Of a stretch of 64,000 nt of DNA, positions 55,810 to 64,000 are shown piece after piece (within the stretch, counting starts at the first letter, position 1; every line of letters begins with the position of its first letter). Origin of the DNA: Streptomyces sp. A1136 (GTDB taxonomy: Bacteria; Actinomycetota; Actinomycetes; Streptomycetales; Streptomycetaceae). The notes beneath the pieces were generated by a model. That model saw nothing but the letters and a program-made list of their open reading frames with translations, made no database searches and was not told where the DNA came from. A program made the translations under genes and the position numbers. The stretch spans positions 90,389 through 154,388 of the forward strand of contig NZ_SSBJ01000020.1 in the NCBI RefSeq assembly GCF_004795055.1, given 5' to 3'.

Positions 55810-57039
55810 ATGCATGCCTGGCCCGCTTCTGAGGTCCCCGCCCTGCCCGGCAAGGGCCGCGACCTCCAGATCCACGACACCGCGACCCAGGGGACGATCA
55901 CCCTCGACCCCGGTCCCGTCGCCCGTATCTACGTCTGCGGCATCACGCCGTACGACGCCACCCACATCGGTCACGCGGCCACCTACAACGCGTTCGACCT
56001 GGTGCAGCGCGTGTGGCTCGACACCAAGCGGCAGGTTCACTACGTCCAGAACGTCACGGACGTCGACGATCCGCTGCTGGAGCGGGCGCAGCGCGACGGC
56101 CACGACTGGACCGAGCTCGCCGAGCGGGAGACGGCCCTCTTCCGCGAGGACATGACCGCGCTGCGCATCCTGCCGCCGCGGCAGTACATCGGAGCCGTCG
56201 AGGCCATACCCGGCATCGTGCCGCTCGTCGAGCGGCTGCGGGACGCGGGCGCCGCGTACGAGCTCGAAGGCGACGTCTACTTCTCGGTGGAGTCCGACCC
56301 GCACTTCGGCGGCGTCTCCAACCTGGACGCCGAGGCCATGCGCCTGCTCTCCGCCGAGCGCGGCGGCGACCCCGAGCGCCCGGGCAAGAAGAACCCGCTG
56401 GACCCGATGCTGTGGATGGCCGCGCGGCCGGGCGAGCCGAGCTGGGACGGCGGCTCGCTGGGCCGCGGCCGGCCGGGCTGGCACATCGAGTGCGTGGCCA
56501 TCGCCCTGGACCACCTGGGCATGGGCTTCGACATCCAGGGCGGCGGCTCCGACCTGGCCTTCCCGCACCACGAGATGGGCGCCTCGCACGCCCAGGCGCT
56601 GACGGGCGAGTTCCCGATGGCCAAGGCCTACGTGCACGCCGGGATGGTCGCGCTCGACGGCCAGAAGATGTCGAAGTCCAAGGGCAACCTGGTCTTCGTC
56701 TCCGCGCTGCGCCGCGCCGGCGTCGACCCGGCCGCGATCCGGCTCGCCCTGCTGTCCCACCACTACCGCGCCGACTGGGAGTGGACGGACGCCGTGCTGG
56801 AAGAGGCGGTGGCCCGCCTGGAGCGCTGGCGCGCCGCCGTGTCCCGCCCGGACGGCATCCCGGCGGACGCCTTGGTCGAGGAGGTCCGCGAGGCCCTCGC
56901 GAACGACCTGGACGCCCCCGCCGCGCTGGCGGCCGTCGACCGCTGGGTGGAGGCCCAGATCGCCTCGGACGGCGACGACGAGTCGGCCCCCGGGCTGGTC
57001 TCCCGCACGGTGGACGCACTGCTGGGCGTGGCGCTGTAA
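55810..57039 (+). CDS. mshC: Cysteine-glucosaminyl-inositol ligase (mycothiol synthesis)
   Basis: A 409-residue class I synthetase-fold enzyme that ligates Cys to GlcN-Ins in mycothiol synthesis using ATP. It is a cysteinyl-tRNA synthetase paralogue without the tRNA-binding tail: VCGITPYDATHIGHAATYNAFDLVQR (zinc Cys and HIGH-type motif), GWHIECVAIALDHLG (second zinc ligands), HHEMGASHAQAL and KMSKS in DGQKMSKSKGNLVF. The length is normal. Its own spacer before the ATG suggests a promoter of its own as well as read-through from the upstream genes. Confidence 0.97.
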   Translation: MHAWPASEVPALPGKGRDLQIHDTATQGTITLDPGPVARIYVCGITPYDATHIGHAATYNAFDLVQRVWLDTKRQVHYVQNVTDVDDPLLERAQRDGHDWTELAERETALFREDMTALRILPPRQYIGAVEAIPGIVPLVERLRDAGAAYELEGDVYFSVESDPHFGGVSNLDAEAMRLLSAERGGDPERPGKKNPLDPMLWMAARPGEPSWDGGSLGRGRPGWHIECVAIALDHLGMGFDIQGGGSDLAFPHHEMGASHAQALTGEFPMAKAYVHAGMVALDGQKMSKSKGNLVFVSALRRAGVDPAAIRLALLSHHYRADWEWTDAVLEEAVARLERWRAAVSRPDGIPADALVEEVREALANDLDAPAALAAVDRWVEAQIASDGDDESAPGLVSRTVDALLGVAL

Positions 57040-57113
57040 GCCGCGCCGCCGCCGTCGCCCGGGCCCTGCCCCGGACTTCGTCGTCGGCGTCGTCGGCGGG
57101 GCGTGGCGGACGA

Positions 57114-57147
57114 CGCCGGACCGGCCGCGCACGCGGCCGGTCCGGCG
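57114..57147 (+). terminator. Strong terminator of the mshC operon
   Basis: CGCCGGACCGGCCGCG (57114-57129) and CGCGGCCGGTCCGGCG (57132-57147) form a perfect 16-bp stem, followed by the T-rich TTCTCGTTTCC. It separates mshC from the convergent PAC2 gene. Confidence 0.9.
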
Positions 57148-57258
57148 TTCTCGTTTCCGTCTGACGTGGCGCCCCGCGCGGCTGCGCGGCCGGCCCGCGC
57201 CCTCCCCCTCGGCCGGGTGCGGCCTCGGGCGCTCGCGGGACGGCTCCGCCCAGGCGGG

Positions 57259-58242
57259 TCAGGCCTCCGGGGGAGTGTCCTCCTCGGGCGCCGGCGCCGG
57301 CGGGTCCTCGGGCGGCTCGGGGTCGGGCCTCAGCCTGGGCTTCGTACGCCCGCTGGACGTGTCCCGCAGGTACGACCCGTCGCCTGGCTCCGCGGTCGCG
57401 GAAGGGTCCCGCCGCCGCAGGTACCGCTCGAACTCGCGGGCGATCGCGTCGCCCGACGCCTCCGGGAGGTCGGCGGTGTCCCGCGCCTCCTCCAGCGTCT
57501 GGACGTACTCCGCCACCTCGCTGTCCTCGGCGGCCAGTTGGTCCACCCCGAGCTGCCACGCCCGCGCGTCCTCCGGCAGTTCGCCCAGCGGGATGCGGAT
57601 GTCGAGCAGGTCCTCCAGCCGGTTCAGCAGCGCCAGCGTCGCCTTCGGGTTCGGCGGCTGCGACACGTAGTGCGGCACCGCCGCCCACAGCGACACCGCC
57701 GGCACGCCCGCGTGCGTACAGGCCTCCTGGAGCACGCCGACGATCCCGGTCGGACCCTCGTACTTCGTCTCCTCCAGGTCCATCGTCCGCGCCAGGTCGG
57801 CGTCCGACGTGACCCCGCTGACCGGGACCGGCCGGGTGTGCGGGGTGTCCCCCAGCAGCGCGCCCAGGACGACCACCATCTCCACGCCCAGCTCGTGCGC
57901 GAAGGCGAGGATCTCGTTGCAGAACGAGCGCCAGCGCATGGACGGTTCGATCCCGCGCACCAGCACCAGGTCGCGCGGCTTCGCACCGCCGATCCGCACC
58001 ACCGAGAGCCGGGTCGTCGGCCAGGTGATCTTGCGCACCCCGTTCTCCAGCCACACCGTCGGCCGGTTGACCTGGAAGTCGTAGTAGTCCTCGGCGTCCA
58101 GAGCCGCGAAGACCTCGCCCTTCCACTCCCGGTCCAGGTGCGTGACAGCACCGGAGGCGGCGTCACCCGCGTCGTTCCAGCCCTCGAACGCGGCCACCAT
58201 GACCGGGTCGATCAGCTCGGGCACGCCCTCAAGCTCGATCAC
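57259..58242 (-). CDS. PAC2-family protein
   Basis: A 327-residue protein. PVMVAAFEGWNDAGDAASGAVTHL and VVVLGALLGDTPHTRPVPVSGV followed by YEGPTGIVGVLQEACTHAGVPAVSLWAAVPHYVSQPPNPKATLALLNRLEDLL form the PAC2 (proteasome-assembly-chaperone-like) fold conserved in actinobacteria. The last 60 residues are a Pro/Glu-rich disordered tail. Function is unknown in bacteria. It lies alone between convergent mshC and glpD on the same strand as glpD. Confidence 0.92.
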   Translation of the reverse strand: MIELEGVPELIDPVMVAAFEGWNDAGDAASGAVTHLDREWKGEVFAALDAEDYYDFQVNRPTVWLENGVRKITWPTTRLSVVRIGGAKPRDLVLVRGIEPSMRWRSFCNEILAFAHELGVEMVVVLGALLGDTPHTRPVPVSGVTSDADLARTMDLEETKYEGPTGIVGVLQEACTHAGVPAVSLWAAVPHYVSQPPNPKATLALLNRLEDLLDIRIPLGELPEDARAWQLGVDQLAAEDSEVAEYVQTLEEARDTADLPEASGDAIAREFERYLRRRDPSATAEPGDGSYLRDTSSGRTKPRLRPDPEPPEDPPAPAPEEDTPPEA

Positions 58243-58319
58243 CCAGGTCTCCTTCCGAAGTTCCCTTGCGTACGTGGGTCAGCCTAAGCCTTGGAGGGAC
58301 GCCGGCCACAGCCCACGAC

Positions 58320-58350
58320 AGAGGGGCGGTTCCCCCGGAACCGCCCCTCT
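58320..58350. terminator. Terminator of the glpFKD operon
   Basis: AGAGGGGCGGTTCC (58320-58333) and GGAACCGCCCCTCT (58337-58350) form a perfect 14-bp stem with a 3-base loop, 18 bp after the glpD stop. It may also end read-through toward glpD from the opposite side. Confidence 0.85.
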
Positions 58351-58368
58351 TCCCCGCCGCGGCGACGG

Positions 58369-59976
58369 CTACGCCTTGTCGCCCAGCATCTCCTCGACCC
58401 GGGTGCGCACCTCGGCGCTGTCGAGGCCGCGGACGGTCACCGTGGTGCGCCGGCGCAGCACGTCGTCGACCGTCTCGGCCCACTCGTTGTCACGGGCGTA
58501 GGCGACCTGCGCCCAGATCTCCGGACCGTCCGGGTGGATGCGCTCGGCCAGCGCCGGGTCCTCGTTCGCCAGGCGGGCGATGTCGAAGGCCAGGGAGCCG
58601 TAGTGCGAGGCCAGGTGCCGGGCGGTCAGCGGGTCCATCCGCGTGCCGGGCTCCCGGTCCACCAGCAGCCGGTGCGCGACCGCGTTCGGGTTGGCGACAC
58701 CGGGCAGCGGGACGCGGCGCACCAGGGACTTCACCGGCTCCATGTCCTCGGTCAGCGGGCTGCCGGGCAGCTTGGCCAGCTTGTCCATGACCACGCGGCC
58801 GATGTGCCGGTACGTGGTCCACTTGCCGCCCGCGACGGACAGCATGCCGCCCGCGCCCTCGGAGACGACCGTCTCGCGCTTGGCCTTCTCGACCCCCCCG
58901 GGGCCGCCGGGCAGCACCCGAAGGCCCGCGAAGGCGTACGTCATCAGCGAGCGGTCCAGGTCCGCGTCCTTCACCGAGAACGCCGCCTCGTCGAGGATCT
59001 GGTCGATGTCGGCCTCGGTGGCGCGCACGTCCGCCGGGTCGCCCTCGTAGACCTCGTCCGTCGTGCCGAGCAGGAGCTGGTCCTCCCACGGCAGGGCGAA
59101 GGTGATGCGGTACTTGTCGATCGGGGTGGCCATGGCGGCCTTCCACGGCGACTTGCGCTTCATCACGATGTGCGCGCCCTTGGAGAGGCGGATCGACGGC
59201 ATCGCGTGCTTGTCTTCCATGCGCCGCAGGTGGTCCACCCACGGGCCGGTGGCGTTGAGCACGACGCGCGCGTCGACCCCGAACTCGGTGCCGTCCAGGC
59301 GGTCCTTGAGCTCGGCGCCGCTGACCCGGCCGCGCGTCATGCGCAGGCCGGTGACCTCGGCGTGGTTCAGGACGACCGCGCCCGACTCGACGGCCGCGCG
59401 GACCGTCATCACGGCGACGCGGGAGTCGTTCATCTGGTGGTCGTAGTAGACCGCGACGGCCTTGAGGTTGTCCGTCTTCAGGCCGGGGTTGTCGGCGACG
59501 GCGCGGGCCGGCGATATGACCTTGCCGATGCCGTCCCCGAAGGCCGACAGGGCGGAGTACGCGAAGACGCCCGCGCCCAGCTTCGCGGCGCCGACCGGGC
59601 CGCCCTTGTAGACCGGCAGGTAGAAGGTGAGCGGGTTGACCAGGTGCGGGGCCACGTCCTTGGCCAGCACCCGGCGCTCGTGGTGGTTCTCCGCGACCAG
59701 CTTGACCGCGCCGGTCTGCAGGTAGCGCAAGCCGCCGTGGACCAGCTTGGAGGAGGCGGAGGAGGTGGCGCCGGCGAAGTCGCCGGCGTCCACCATGGCA
59801 ACCCGCAGACCCGACTGCGCGGCGTGCCAGGCCACAGACGTGCCCAGGATTCCACCGCCGATGACCAGCAGGTCGTACGTGGCCTTCGCCAGCTGCTCAC
59901 GGGTCTCGGCGCGGCTCGCGTTGGAGCCGGCGGTCGGGTGCGAACCCAGTGCGGGAACGCTCTGCAGGGTGCTCAT
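58369..59976 (-). CDS. glpD: Glycerol-3-phosphate dehydrogenase (FAD)
   Basis: A 535-residue membrane-associated flavoprotein that oxidises glycerol 3-phosphate to dihydroxyacetone phosphate. The FAD motif YDLLVIGGGILGTSVAWHAAQSGLRVAMVDAGDFAGATSSASSKLVHGGLRYLQ is intact, as are RLSKGAHIVMKR, RITFALPWEDQLLLGTTDEVYEGDP and GGMLSVAGGKWTTYRHIG. It is last in the glpF-glpK-glpD operon (39 bp after glpK) and is under GylR by position. Confidence 0.97.
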   Translation of the reverse strand: MSTLQSVPALGSHPTAGSNASRAETREQLAKATYDLLVIGGGILGTSVAWHAAQSGLRVAMVDAGDFAGATSSASSKLVHGGLRYLQTGAVKLVAENHHERRVLAKDVAPHLVNPLTFYLPVYKGGPVGAAKLGAGVFAYSALSAFGDGIGKVISPARAVADNPGLKTDNLKAVAVYYDHQMNDSRVAVMTVRAAVESGAVVLNHAEVTGLRMTRGRVSGAELKDRLDGTEFGVDARVVLNATGPWVDHLRRMEDKHAMPSIRLSKGAHIVMKRKSPWKAAMATPIDKYRITFALPWEDQLLLGTTDEVYEGDPADVRATEADIDQILDEAAFSVKDADLDRSLMTYAFAGLRVLPGGPGGVEKAKRETVVSEGAGGMLSVAGGKWTTYRHIGRVVMDKLAKLPGSPLTEDMEPVKSLVRRVPLPGVANPNAVAHRLLVDREPGTRMDPLTARHLASHYGSLAFDIARLANEDPALAERIHPDGPEIWAQVAYARDNEWAETVDDVLRRRTTVTVRGLDSAEVRTRVEEMLGDKA

Positions 59977-60015
59977 ATCTTTTAGCTCCTCGTCGATTGA
60001 CTCAGCTGAACGGGG

Positions 60016-61557
60016 TCAGCTGGCGTCTTCGTCGTCGATCCAGCCCATGGACCGCTCGACGGCCTTGAGCCAGTTCTTGTACTCGCGGTCCCGCTGCTCG
60101 GCGGGCATCCGCGGGGTCCACTCCGCCGCGCGACGCCAGTTGGCGCGCAGGGCGTCGGTGTCGGGCCAGAAGCCGACGGCCAGGCCGGCGGCGTAGGCGG
60201 CGCCGAGGCAGGTCGTCTCGGCGACCATCGGGCGCACCACGGGGGCGTCCAGGAAGTCCGAGAGGGTCTGCATCAGCAGGTTGTTGGAGGTCATGCCGCC
60301 GTCGACCTTGAGGGCCGCGAGCTCGACGCCCGAGTCCTTGGTCATGGCGTCGGTGATCTCGCGGGTCTGCCAGGCGGTGGCCTCCAGCACGGCACGGGCG
60401 ATGTGCGCCTTGGTGACGTACCGGGTGAGGCCGGCGATCACACCGCGGGCGTCGGAGCGCCAGTACGGGGCGAACAGGCCGGAGAAGGCGGGCACGAAGT
60501 AGGCGCCGCCGTTGTCCTCGACGGAGGAGGCCAGCGTCTCGATCTCGGCGGCCGACTTGATCAGGCCCATCTGGTCGCGCATCCACTGGACGAGCGAGCC
60601 GGTGACGGCGATGGAGCCCTCCAGCGCGTAGACCGGCTTCTCGTCGCCGATCTGGTAGCCGACCGTGGTCAGCAGGCCGCTGTAGGAGTTGATGATCTTG
60701 TCGCCGGTGTTCATCAGCATGAACGTGCCGGTGCCGTACGTGGACTTCGCCTCGCCCTCGGAGAAGCAGGTCTGGCCGAACAGGGCGGCCTGCTGGTCAC
60801 CGAGCGCCGAGGCGACCGGGACGCCGGCGAGCACGCCTTCCTTGACGTGGCCGTAGACCTCGGCGGAGGACCGGATCTCGGGGAGGACGTTGAGCGGGAC
60901 CTCCATGGACTCGGCGATCCGCTCGTCCCACTCCCGCGTGTGGAGGTTCATCAGCATGGTGCGCGAGGCGTTGGTCACGTCGGTGACGTGCACACCGCCC
61001 TCGGTGCCGCCGGTCAGGTTCCAGATGACCCAGGAGTCCATGGTGCCGAAGAGGATGTCGCCGGCCTCGGCGCGCTCCCGCAGGCCCTCGACGTTGTCGA
61101 GCAGCCAGCGGACCTTGGGGCCCGCGAAGTAGCTCGCCAGGGGCAGGCCGGTCTCGCGACGGAAGCGGTCCTGGCCGACGTTGCGGCCGAGCTCCTTGCA
61201 CAGGGTGTCGGTGCGGGTGTCCTGCCAGACCAGCGCGTTGTGCACCGGCTCGCCGGTGTTCTTGTCCCACAGGAGGGTGGTCTCGCGCTGGTTGGTGATG
61301 CCGACGGCCTTGACATCGGCCGCGGTGAAGCCCGGGATGTCCTGGGCCGCCTTGGTGATGGCCCCGGCGACGACCTCCTGGACGTTGGTCCAGATCTCGG
61401 TGGCGTCGTGCTCGACCCAGCCCGGCTTCGGGAAGATCTGCTCGTGCTCCTTCTGGTCGACGGCGACGATGCGGCCGTCGCGGTCGAAGACGATGCAGCG
61501 GGAGGAGGTCGTGCCCTGGTCGATCGCGGCGATGAAGGGGCCGGTGCTGCTGGTCAT
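60016..61557 (-). CDS. glpK: Glycerol kinase
   Basis: A 513-residue FGGY-family kinase. IAAIDQGTTSSRCIVFD is the phosphate-1 loop, NQRETTLLWDKNTGEPVHNALVWQDTRT and TWVIWNLTG-type MDSWVIWNLTGG are the FGGY region, and YGTGTFMLMNTGD and KVDGGMTSNNLLMQ complete the ATP site. It phosphorylates glycerol to glycerol 3-phosphate. Gap to glpF is 74 bp; the operon order is transporter, kinase, dehydrogenase. Confidence 0.97.
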   Translation of the reverse strand: MTSSTGPFIAAIDQGTTSSRCIVFDRDGRIVAVDQKEHEQIFPKPGWVEHDATEIWTNVQEVVAGAITKAAQDIPGFTAADVKAVGITNQRETTLLWDKNTGEPVHNALVWQDTRTDTLCKELGRNVGQDRFRRETGLPLASYFAGPKVRWLLDNVEGLRERAEAGDILFGTMDSWVIWNLTGGTEGGVHVTDVTNASRTMLMNLHTREWDERIAESMEVPLNVLPEIRSSAEVYGHVKEGVLAGVPVASALGDQQAALFGQTCFSEGEAKSTYGTGTFMLMNTGDKIINSYSGLLTTVGYQIGDEKPVYALEGSIAVTGSLVQWMRDQMGLIKSAAEIETLASSVEDNGGAYFVPAFSGLFAPYWRSDARGVIAGLTRYVTKAHIARAVLEATAWQTREITDAMTKDSGVELAALKVDGGMTSNNLLMQTLSDFLDAPVVRPMVAETTCLGAAYAAGLAVGFWPDTDALRANWRRAAEWTPRMPAEQRDREYKNWLKAVERSMGWIDDEDAS

Positions 61558-61631
61558 GGTGGCTGCTCCTGGCGGCTCTGGTTGGCGGAATCAGGGGGCG
61601 GTGCGGATCTTGCGATACGGGCCGATGCTGA

Positions 61632-62414
61632 TCAGACGAACGCGATGTTGTACAGACCACCGGCGACGGCGGCACCGACGAGCGGGCCGACCACCGGGAT
61701 CCAGGAGTATCCCCAGTCCGAGCCGCCCTTGTTGGGCAGCGGCAGCAGGGCGTGGACGATGCGCGGGCCGAGGTCGCGCACCGGGTTGATGGCGTACCCG
61801 GTCGGGCCGCCGAGGGAGAGACCGATGCCGACGACCACGAAGGAGGTGATCAGGACGCCGATGACACCGAGGCCCTTGCCGTCGTCCTGGAGACCCTGGG
61901 TCAGGATCGCCAGGACCAGGACGGCGGTGCCGATGATCTCGGTCAGCAGGTTCTGGACGACGTTGCGGATCTCGGGTCCGGTGGAGAAGATCCCGAGCAC
62001 CGGGCCGGCCACGTCGTGCGGGTGCGGGTCCTCCGGGCCGAGCTTGGCGTCCCGGATGTGCTCCGGGTCGGCCAGGTGCGCCCGGAACTGGCCGTAGTAC
62101 GTGGCCCACATCAGGACCGCGCCGATCATGGCGCCGAGCAGCTGGCCCGCGAGGTAGACCGGCACGTCGCCCCACTCGCCGGTCTTGACGGCTATGCCGA
62201 CGGTGACCGCGGGGTTGAGGTGCGCGCCGGAGAGGGGCGCGGACACGTACGCGGCGATCAGGACGGCGAAACCCCAGCCGAAGGTGATCGCGAGCCATCC
62301 CGCGTTGCGGGCCTTGGAGCTCTTGAGCGTGACGGCGGCGCAGACGCCACCGCCGAGCAGGGTGAGCAGGGCGGTACCGATGGTCTCGCCGATGAAGATG
62401 TCGGAGCTGGACAC
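61632..62414 (-). CDS. glpF: Glycerol facilitator (aquaglyceroporin)
   Basis: A 260-residue MIP-family channel with six helices. The first pore motif is intact (SGAHLNPAVTVG); the second reads NPVRDLGPR, a Val for Ala change from the usual NPARD, close to the pore. The GTG start is preceded by AAAGGAGTCGCGG, which fixes it. It admits glycerol across the membrane. It is first in the operon, and its promoter overlaps a GylR-type box. Confidence 0.95.
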   Translation of the reverse strand: MSSSDIFIGETIGTALLTLLGGGVCAAVTLKSSKARNAGWLAITFGWGFAVLIAAYVSAPLSGAHLNPAVTVGIAVKTGEWGDVPVYLAGQLLGAMIGAVLMWATYYGQFRAHLADPEHIRDAKLGPEDPHPHDVAGPVLGIFSTGPEIRNVVQNLLTEIIGTAVLVLAILTQGLQDDGKGLGVIGVLITSFVVVGIGLSLGGPTGYAINPVRDLGPRIVHALLPLPNKGGSDWGYSWIPVVGPLVGAAVAGGLYNIAFV

Positions 62415-62542
62415 CCGCGACTCCTTTGTCTTACGTCCAGGGGGTGGGCGCACCACCGGGTCCCTCCGGTGGTCCACCGCACTCGGTGAGTGCTGCACCG
62501 GTCCTTGGCCTCGTCACACCCTAACGCGTATTGCCGGTAGGT

Positions 62543-62558
62543 GTTCGACAATGCCGAC
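62543..62558. promoter_or_regulatory. GylR-type box upstream of glpF
   Basis: GTTCGACAATGCCGAC shares GTTCGACAATGC with the copy at 63523. It lies about 130 bp upstream of the glpF start, next to a reverse-strand TTGTCG that could serve as the -35 element. An IclR-family operator controlled by GylR is inferred. Confidence 0.55.
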
Positions 62559-62684
62559 CGATGAACGGCAGTTTTCCGCCCGGGTGAAGAACGCGTCAAG
62601 GGTTGGGCGGGTCACAGATCCGGATCGTTACCGCTCGGTGTGATCGCCCAAAATCGGCCAACTCATGATCGAAAAATGGCCAAA

Positions 62685-62720
62685 CGCACCCAGATAACGA
62701 CCAATGTCGTCCTGGGTGCG
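62685..62720 (-). terminator. Rho-independent terminator of gylR
   Basis: CGCACCCAG with ACGAC pairs with GTCGT and CTGGGTGCG around CAAT. On the reverse strand it is followed by TTTGGCCATTTTTCG, a T-rich tail uncommon in this genome. It lies 12 bp after the gylR stop. Confidence 0.85.
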
Positions 62721-62732
62721 GTCAAAGCAAGG

Positions 62733-63500
62733 TCAGAACCGGCCGGCGCCGAGGTCGCGCGAAACCGACCGCGCGCAGTCGCGCACCGAGGCGACCAGAC
62801 TCGCCCGGGGCTCCCCGCCCTCCCCGCAGACCCGCTCCACGGCCCCCGCGACCGCCACCGCGCCGACCGGCATCCGCCGCCGGTCGTGGATGGGGGCGGC
62901 CACCGATGCGATGCCCTCCCACGTCTCCTCCACGTCGCAGGCCCAGCCGCGCGCCCGGGTCAGGTCCAGGATCTCCTCGAAGCCGACGGCGTCGGTGACC
63001 GTGCGGGGCGTGAACGCCTCCCGCTCCACCTCCACCGCCTCCGTGTGGGCCACCGGGTCGTACGCGGACAGCACCTTGCCCAGGGCCGTGGAGTGCAGCG
63101 GCTGCATCGCCCCCACCTCCAGCACCTGGCGGCTGTCGTCGGGCCGGAACACGTGGTGCATGATCAGCACCCCGCTCTTGTGGAGCACCCCCACGTACAC
63201 GCTCTCGCCGCTCGCCCGCGCCAGGTCGTCCGTCCACACCAGCGCCCGCGCCCGCAGCTCGTGCACGTCAAGGTAGCTGTTGCCCAGGCGCAGCAGCTCC
63301 GCGCCCAGCTGATAGCGGCCGGAGGCCGGGTCCTGCTCCACGAAGCCCTCGGCCTGGAGGGTGCGCAGGATGCCGTGCGCCGTCCCCTTGGCGAGTCCGA
63401 GGGCACCGGCCACGTCCGACAGGCCCAGCCGGCGCTCGCCGCCCGCCAGGAGCCGCAGCATCGCAGCGGCTCGTTCGAGCGACTGGATGTTCCGTGCCAT
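62733..63500 (-). CDS. gylR: IclR-family glycerol regulator GylR
   Basis: A 255-residue IclR-type repressor: helix-turn-helix at about residues 5-60 (SLERAAAMLRLLAGGERRLGLSDVAGALGLAKGTAHGILRTLQAEGFVEQDP), effector domain after residue 75 (GVLIMHHVFRPDDSRQVLEVGAMQPLHSTALGKVLSAY, WACDVEETWEGIASVAAPIHDRRR). The length and the neighbouring glpF-glpK-glpD genes fit GylR, the streptomycete repressor of glycerol use. ATG 63500. Its own promoter has a second copy of the box, so it should be autoregulated. Confidence 0.94.
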   Translation of the reverse strand: MARNIQSLERAAAMLRLLAGGERRLGLSDVAGALGLAKGTAHGILRTLQAEGFVEQDPASGRYQLGAELLRLGNSYLDVHELRARALVWTDDLARASGESVYVGVLHKSGVLIMHHVFRPDDSRQVLEVGAMQPLHSTALGKVLSAYDPVAHTEAVEVEREAFTPRTVTDAVGFEEILDLTRARGWACDVEETWEGIASVAAPIHDRRRMPVGAVAVAGAVERVCGEGGEPRASLVASVRDCARSVSRDLGAGRF

Positions 63501-63522
63501 CGTGCAGCCTCCTGCTGACGTA

Positions 63523-63539
63523 GTTCGACAATGCTGAAC
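63523..63539. promoter_or_regulatory. GylR-type box upstream of gylR
   Basis: GTTCGACAATGCTGAAC is an imperfect palindrome (GTTC..GAAC), located 23 bp upstream of the gylR start. It is a better-symmetric copy of the site at glpF. Confidence 0.6.
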
Positions 63540-63679
63540 ACTATCGGCCGATGTCGACCTTGTGCATGCTCGGGGAACTCTTCGGGACACCCGGGTGCCG
63601 CCCGCCCCCGCCGGAGCGCCGGCGGAGCCAGGCCAAAGAATGCAGTCCGCCACGTGGGACAGCCCCACCGGGTCCCCGT

Positions 63680-63704
63680 GCACGCGGTTACGCTGACCGC
63701 GTGC
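63680..63704. promoter_or_regulatory. 9-bp inverted repeat upstream of metH
   Basis: GCACGCGGT and ACCGCGTGC are exact complements around TACGCTG. The loop itself resembles a -10 hexamer (TACGCT), so this may be an operator over the promoter, or an RNA hairpin in the metH leader. No cobalamin-riboswitch box was found. Confidence 0.4.
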
Positions 63705-63762
63705 GCCCTTGACACAGCGAGGGCGCAAAGCCGACAGCCGTCGCATCCCAGGGAGCTTGACC

Positions 63763-64000
63763 ATGGCCTCGTTGCCGAACCCGCCCGCAGACACCCAGAC
63801 CCGGGCCGACGCCCTTCGGGAGGCGCTCGCCACCCGGGTGGTGGTCGCCGATGGGGCGATGGGGACGATGCTCCAGGCGCAGGACCCGTCGATGGAGGAC
63901 TTCCAGCAGTTGGAGGGCTGTAACGAGGTCTTGAACGTGACGCGTCCGGACATCGTGGCCAATGTGCACCGTGAGTATTTCGCGGCCGGTGTGGACTGTG
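63763..64000 (+). CDS. metH: Cobalamin-dependent methionine synthase, partial
   Basis: Only the first 79 codons are in the window. ALREALATRVVVADGAMGTMLQAQDPSMEDFQQLEGCNEVLNVTRPDIVANVHREYFAAGVDC is the N-terminal homocysteine-binding barrel of B12-dependent methionine synthase, with the GAMGTML motif and the NEVLN segment. GGGAGCTTGACC precedes the ATG. The rest of the gene lies beyond the right edge. Position beside gylR matches the S. coelicolor order as I recall it. Confidence 0.93.
   Translation, partial: MASLPNPPADTQTRADALREALATRVVVADGAMGTMLQAQDPSMEDFQQLEGCNEVLNVTRPDIVANVHREYFAAGVDC

Noticed and set aside
63540..63762. Cobalamin or SAH riboswitch in the metH leader
   Set aside because: No B12 box or recognisable SAH/SAM aptamer core could be found; only a simple inverted repeat is present.

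Overview
The window is high-GC actinobacterial chromosome, almost certainly Streptomyces: third codon positions are nearly all G or C, GTG starts and 4-bp stop/start overlaps are common, and there are aerial-hypha chaplins, a mycothiol ligase (MshC) and a gyl-type glycerol operon. From memory, the order metH - gylR/glpF/glpK/glpD - PAC2 - mshC - SCO1664-type protein - chaplin pair - hmgA matches the inverted SCO1657-SCO1715 part of the S. coelicolor core; this was not checked by search. No phage, integrase, intact insertion sequence, CRISPR array or biosynthetic cluster was seen.

Layout. 1-5500: a CaiB-type CoA transferase running off the left edge, a 1.2-kb stretch with no credible gene, a stand-alone type ISP specificity-domain protein, a tiny repeat protein, and homogentisate dioxygenase with a GntR regulator and a clear promoter/operator. 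5540-7280: gene-free and repetitive, with degenerate GC-rich repeats and a 161-bp hairpin element with MITE-like ends. 7283-11801: a three-gene, translationally overlapping set (NosD-like beta-helix membrane protein, cupredoxin-like lipoprotein, polytopic membrane protein), the best candidate here for an undescribed system. 11834-24925: TetR regulators with a molybdopterin oxidoreductase, a CitMHS transporter carrying a Gly-Ala microsatellite, ALDH/ADH, acyl-CoA dehydrogenase, MaoC hydratase, SoxR and a divergent DUF849 enzyme. 25079-37913: an alpha/beta hydrolase, a NamZ-type muramidase, an SDR/acyl-CoA ligase/TetR operon facing an acyl-CoA dehydrogenase/kinase-like pair, an MBL hydrolase, a His-rich protein, DUF202 proteins, NUDIX and a KstD-like flavoprotein. 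38085-43044: ASCH protein and two APC-type permeases. 43150-46353: tRNA-Leu(GAG), M20 peptidase, and short and cell-wall-anchored chaplins. 46401-53470: a RecD2-like protein with eroded ATPase motifs, aldo/keto reductase, F420-type oxidoreductase, ferritin-like protein and CorA. 53526-57039: the conserved mshC operon. 57259-64000: PAC2 protein, glpF-glpK-glpD, gylR, and the start of metH.

Regulation can be read directly in several places. Matching DNA motifs recur in front of separate units: an AAACTA..TGCTA palindrome (16554 and 20008), an identical TAAGCGCTTGCTCA (21664 and 22956), an ATACCGACTGGT-type site (27769, 33430 and a partial form at 12574), and a GTTCGACAATGC site at glpF and gylR. 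They tie local TetR or IclR regulators to neighbouring catabolic genes. A sigma-BldN-like promoter precedes the short chaplin. All functional names rest on reading the proteins by eye; nothing was searched.
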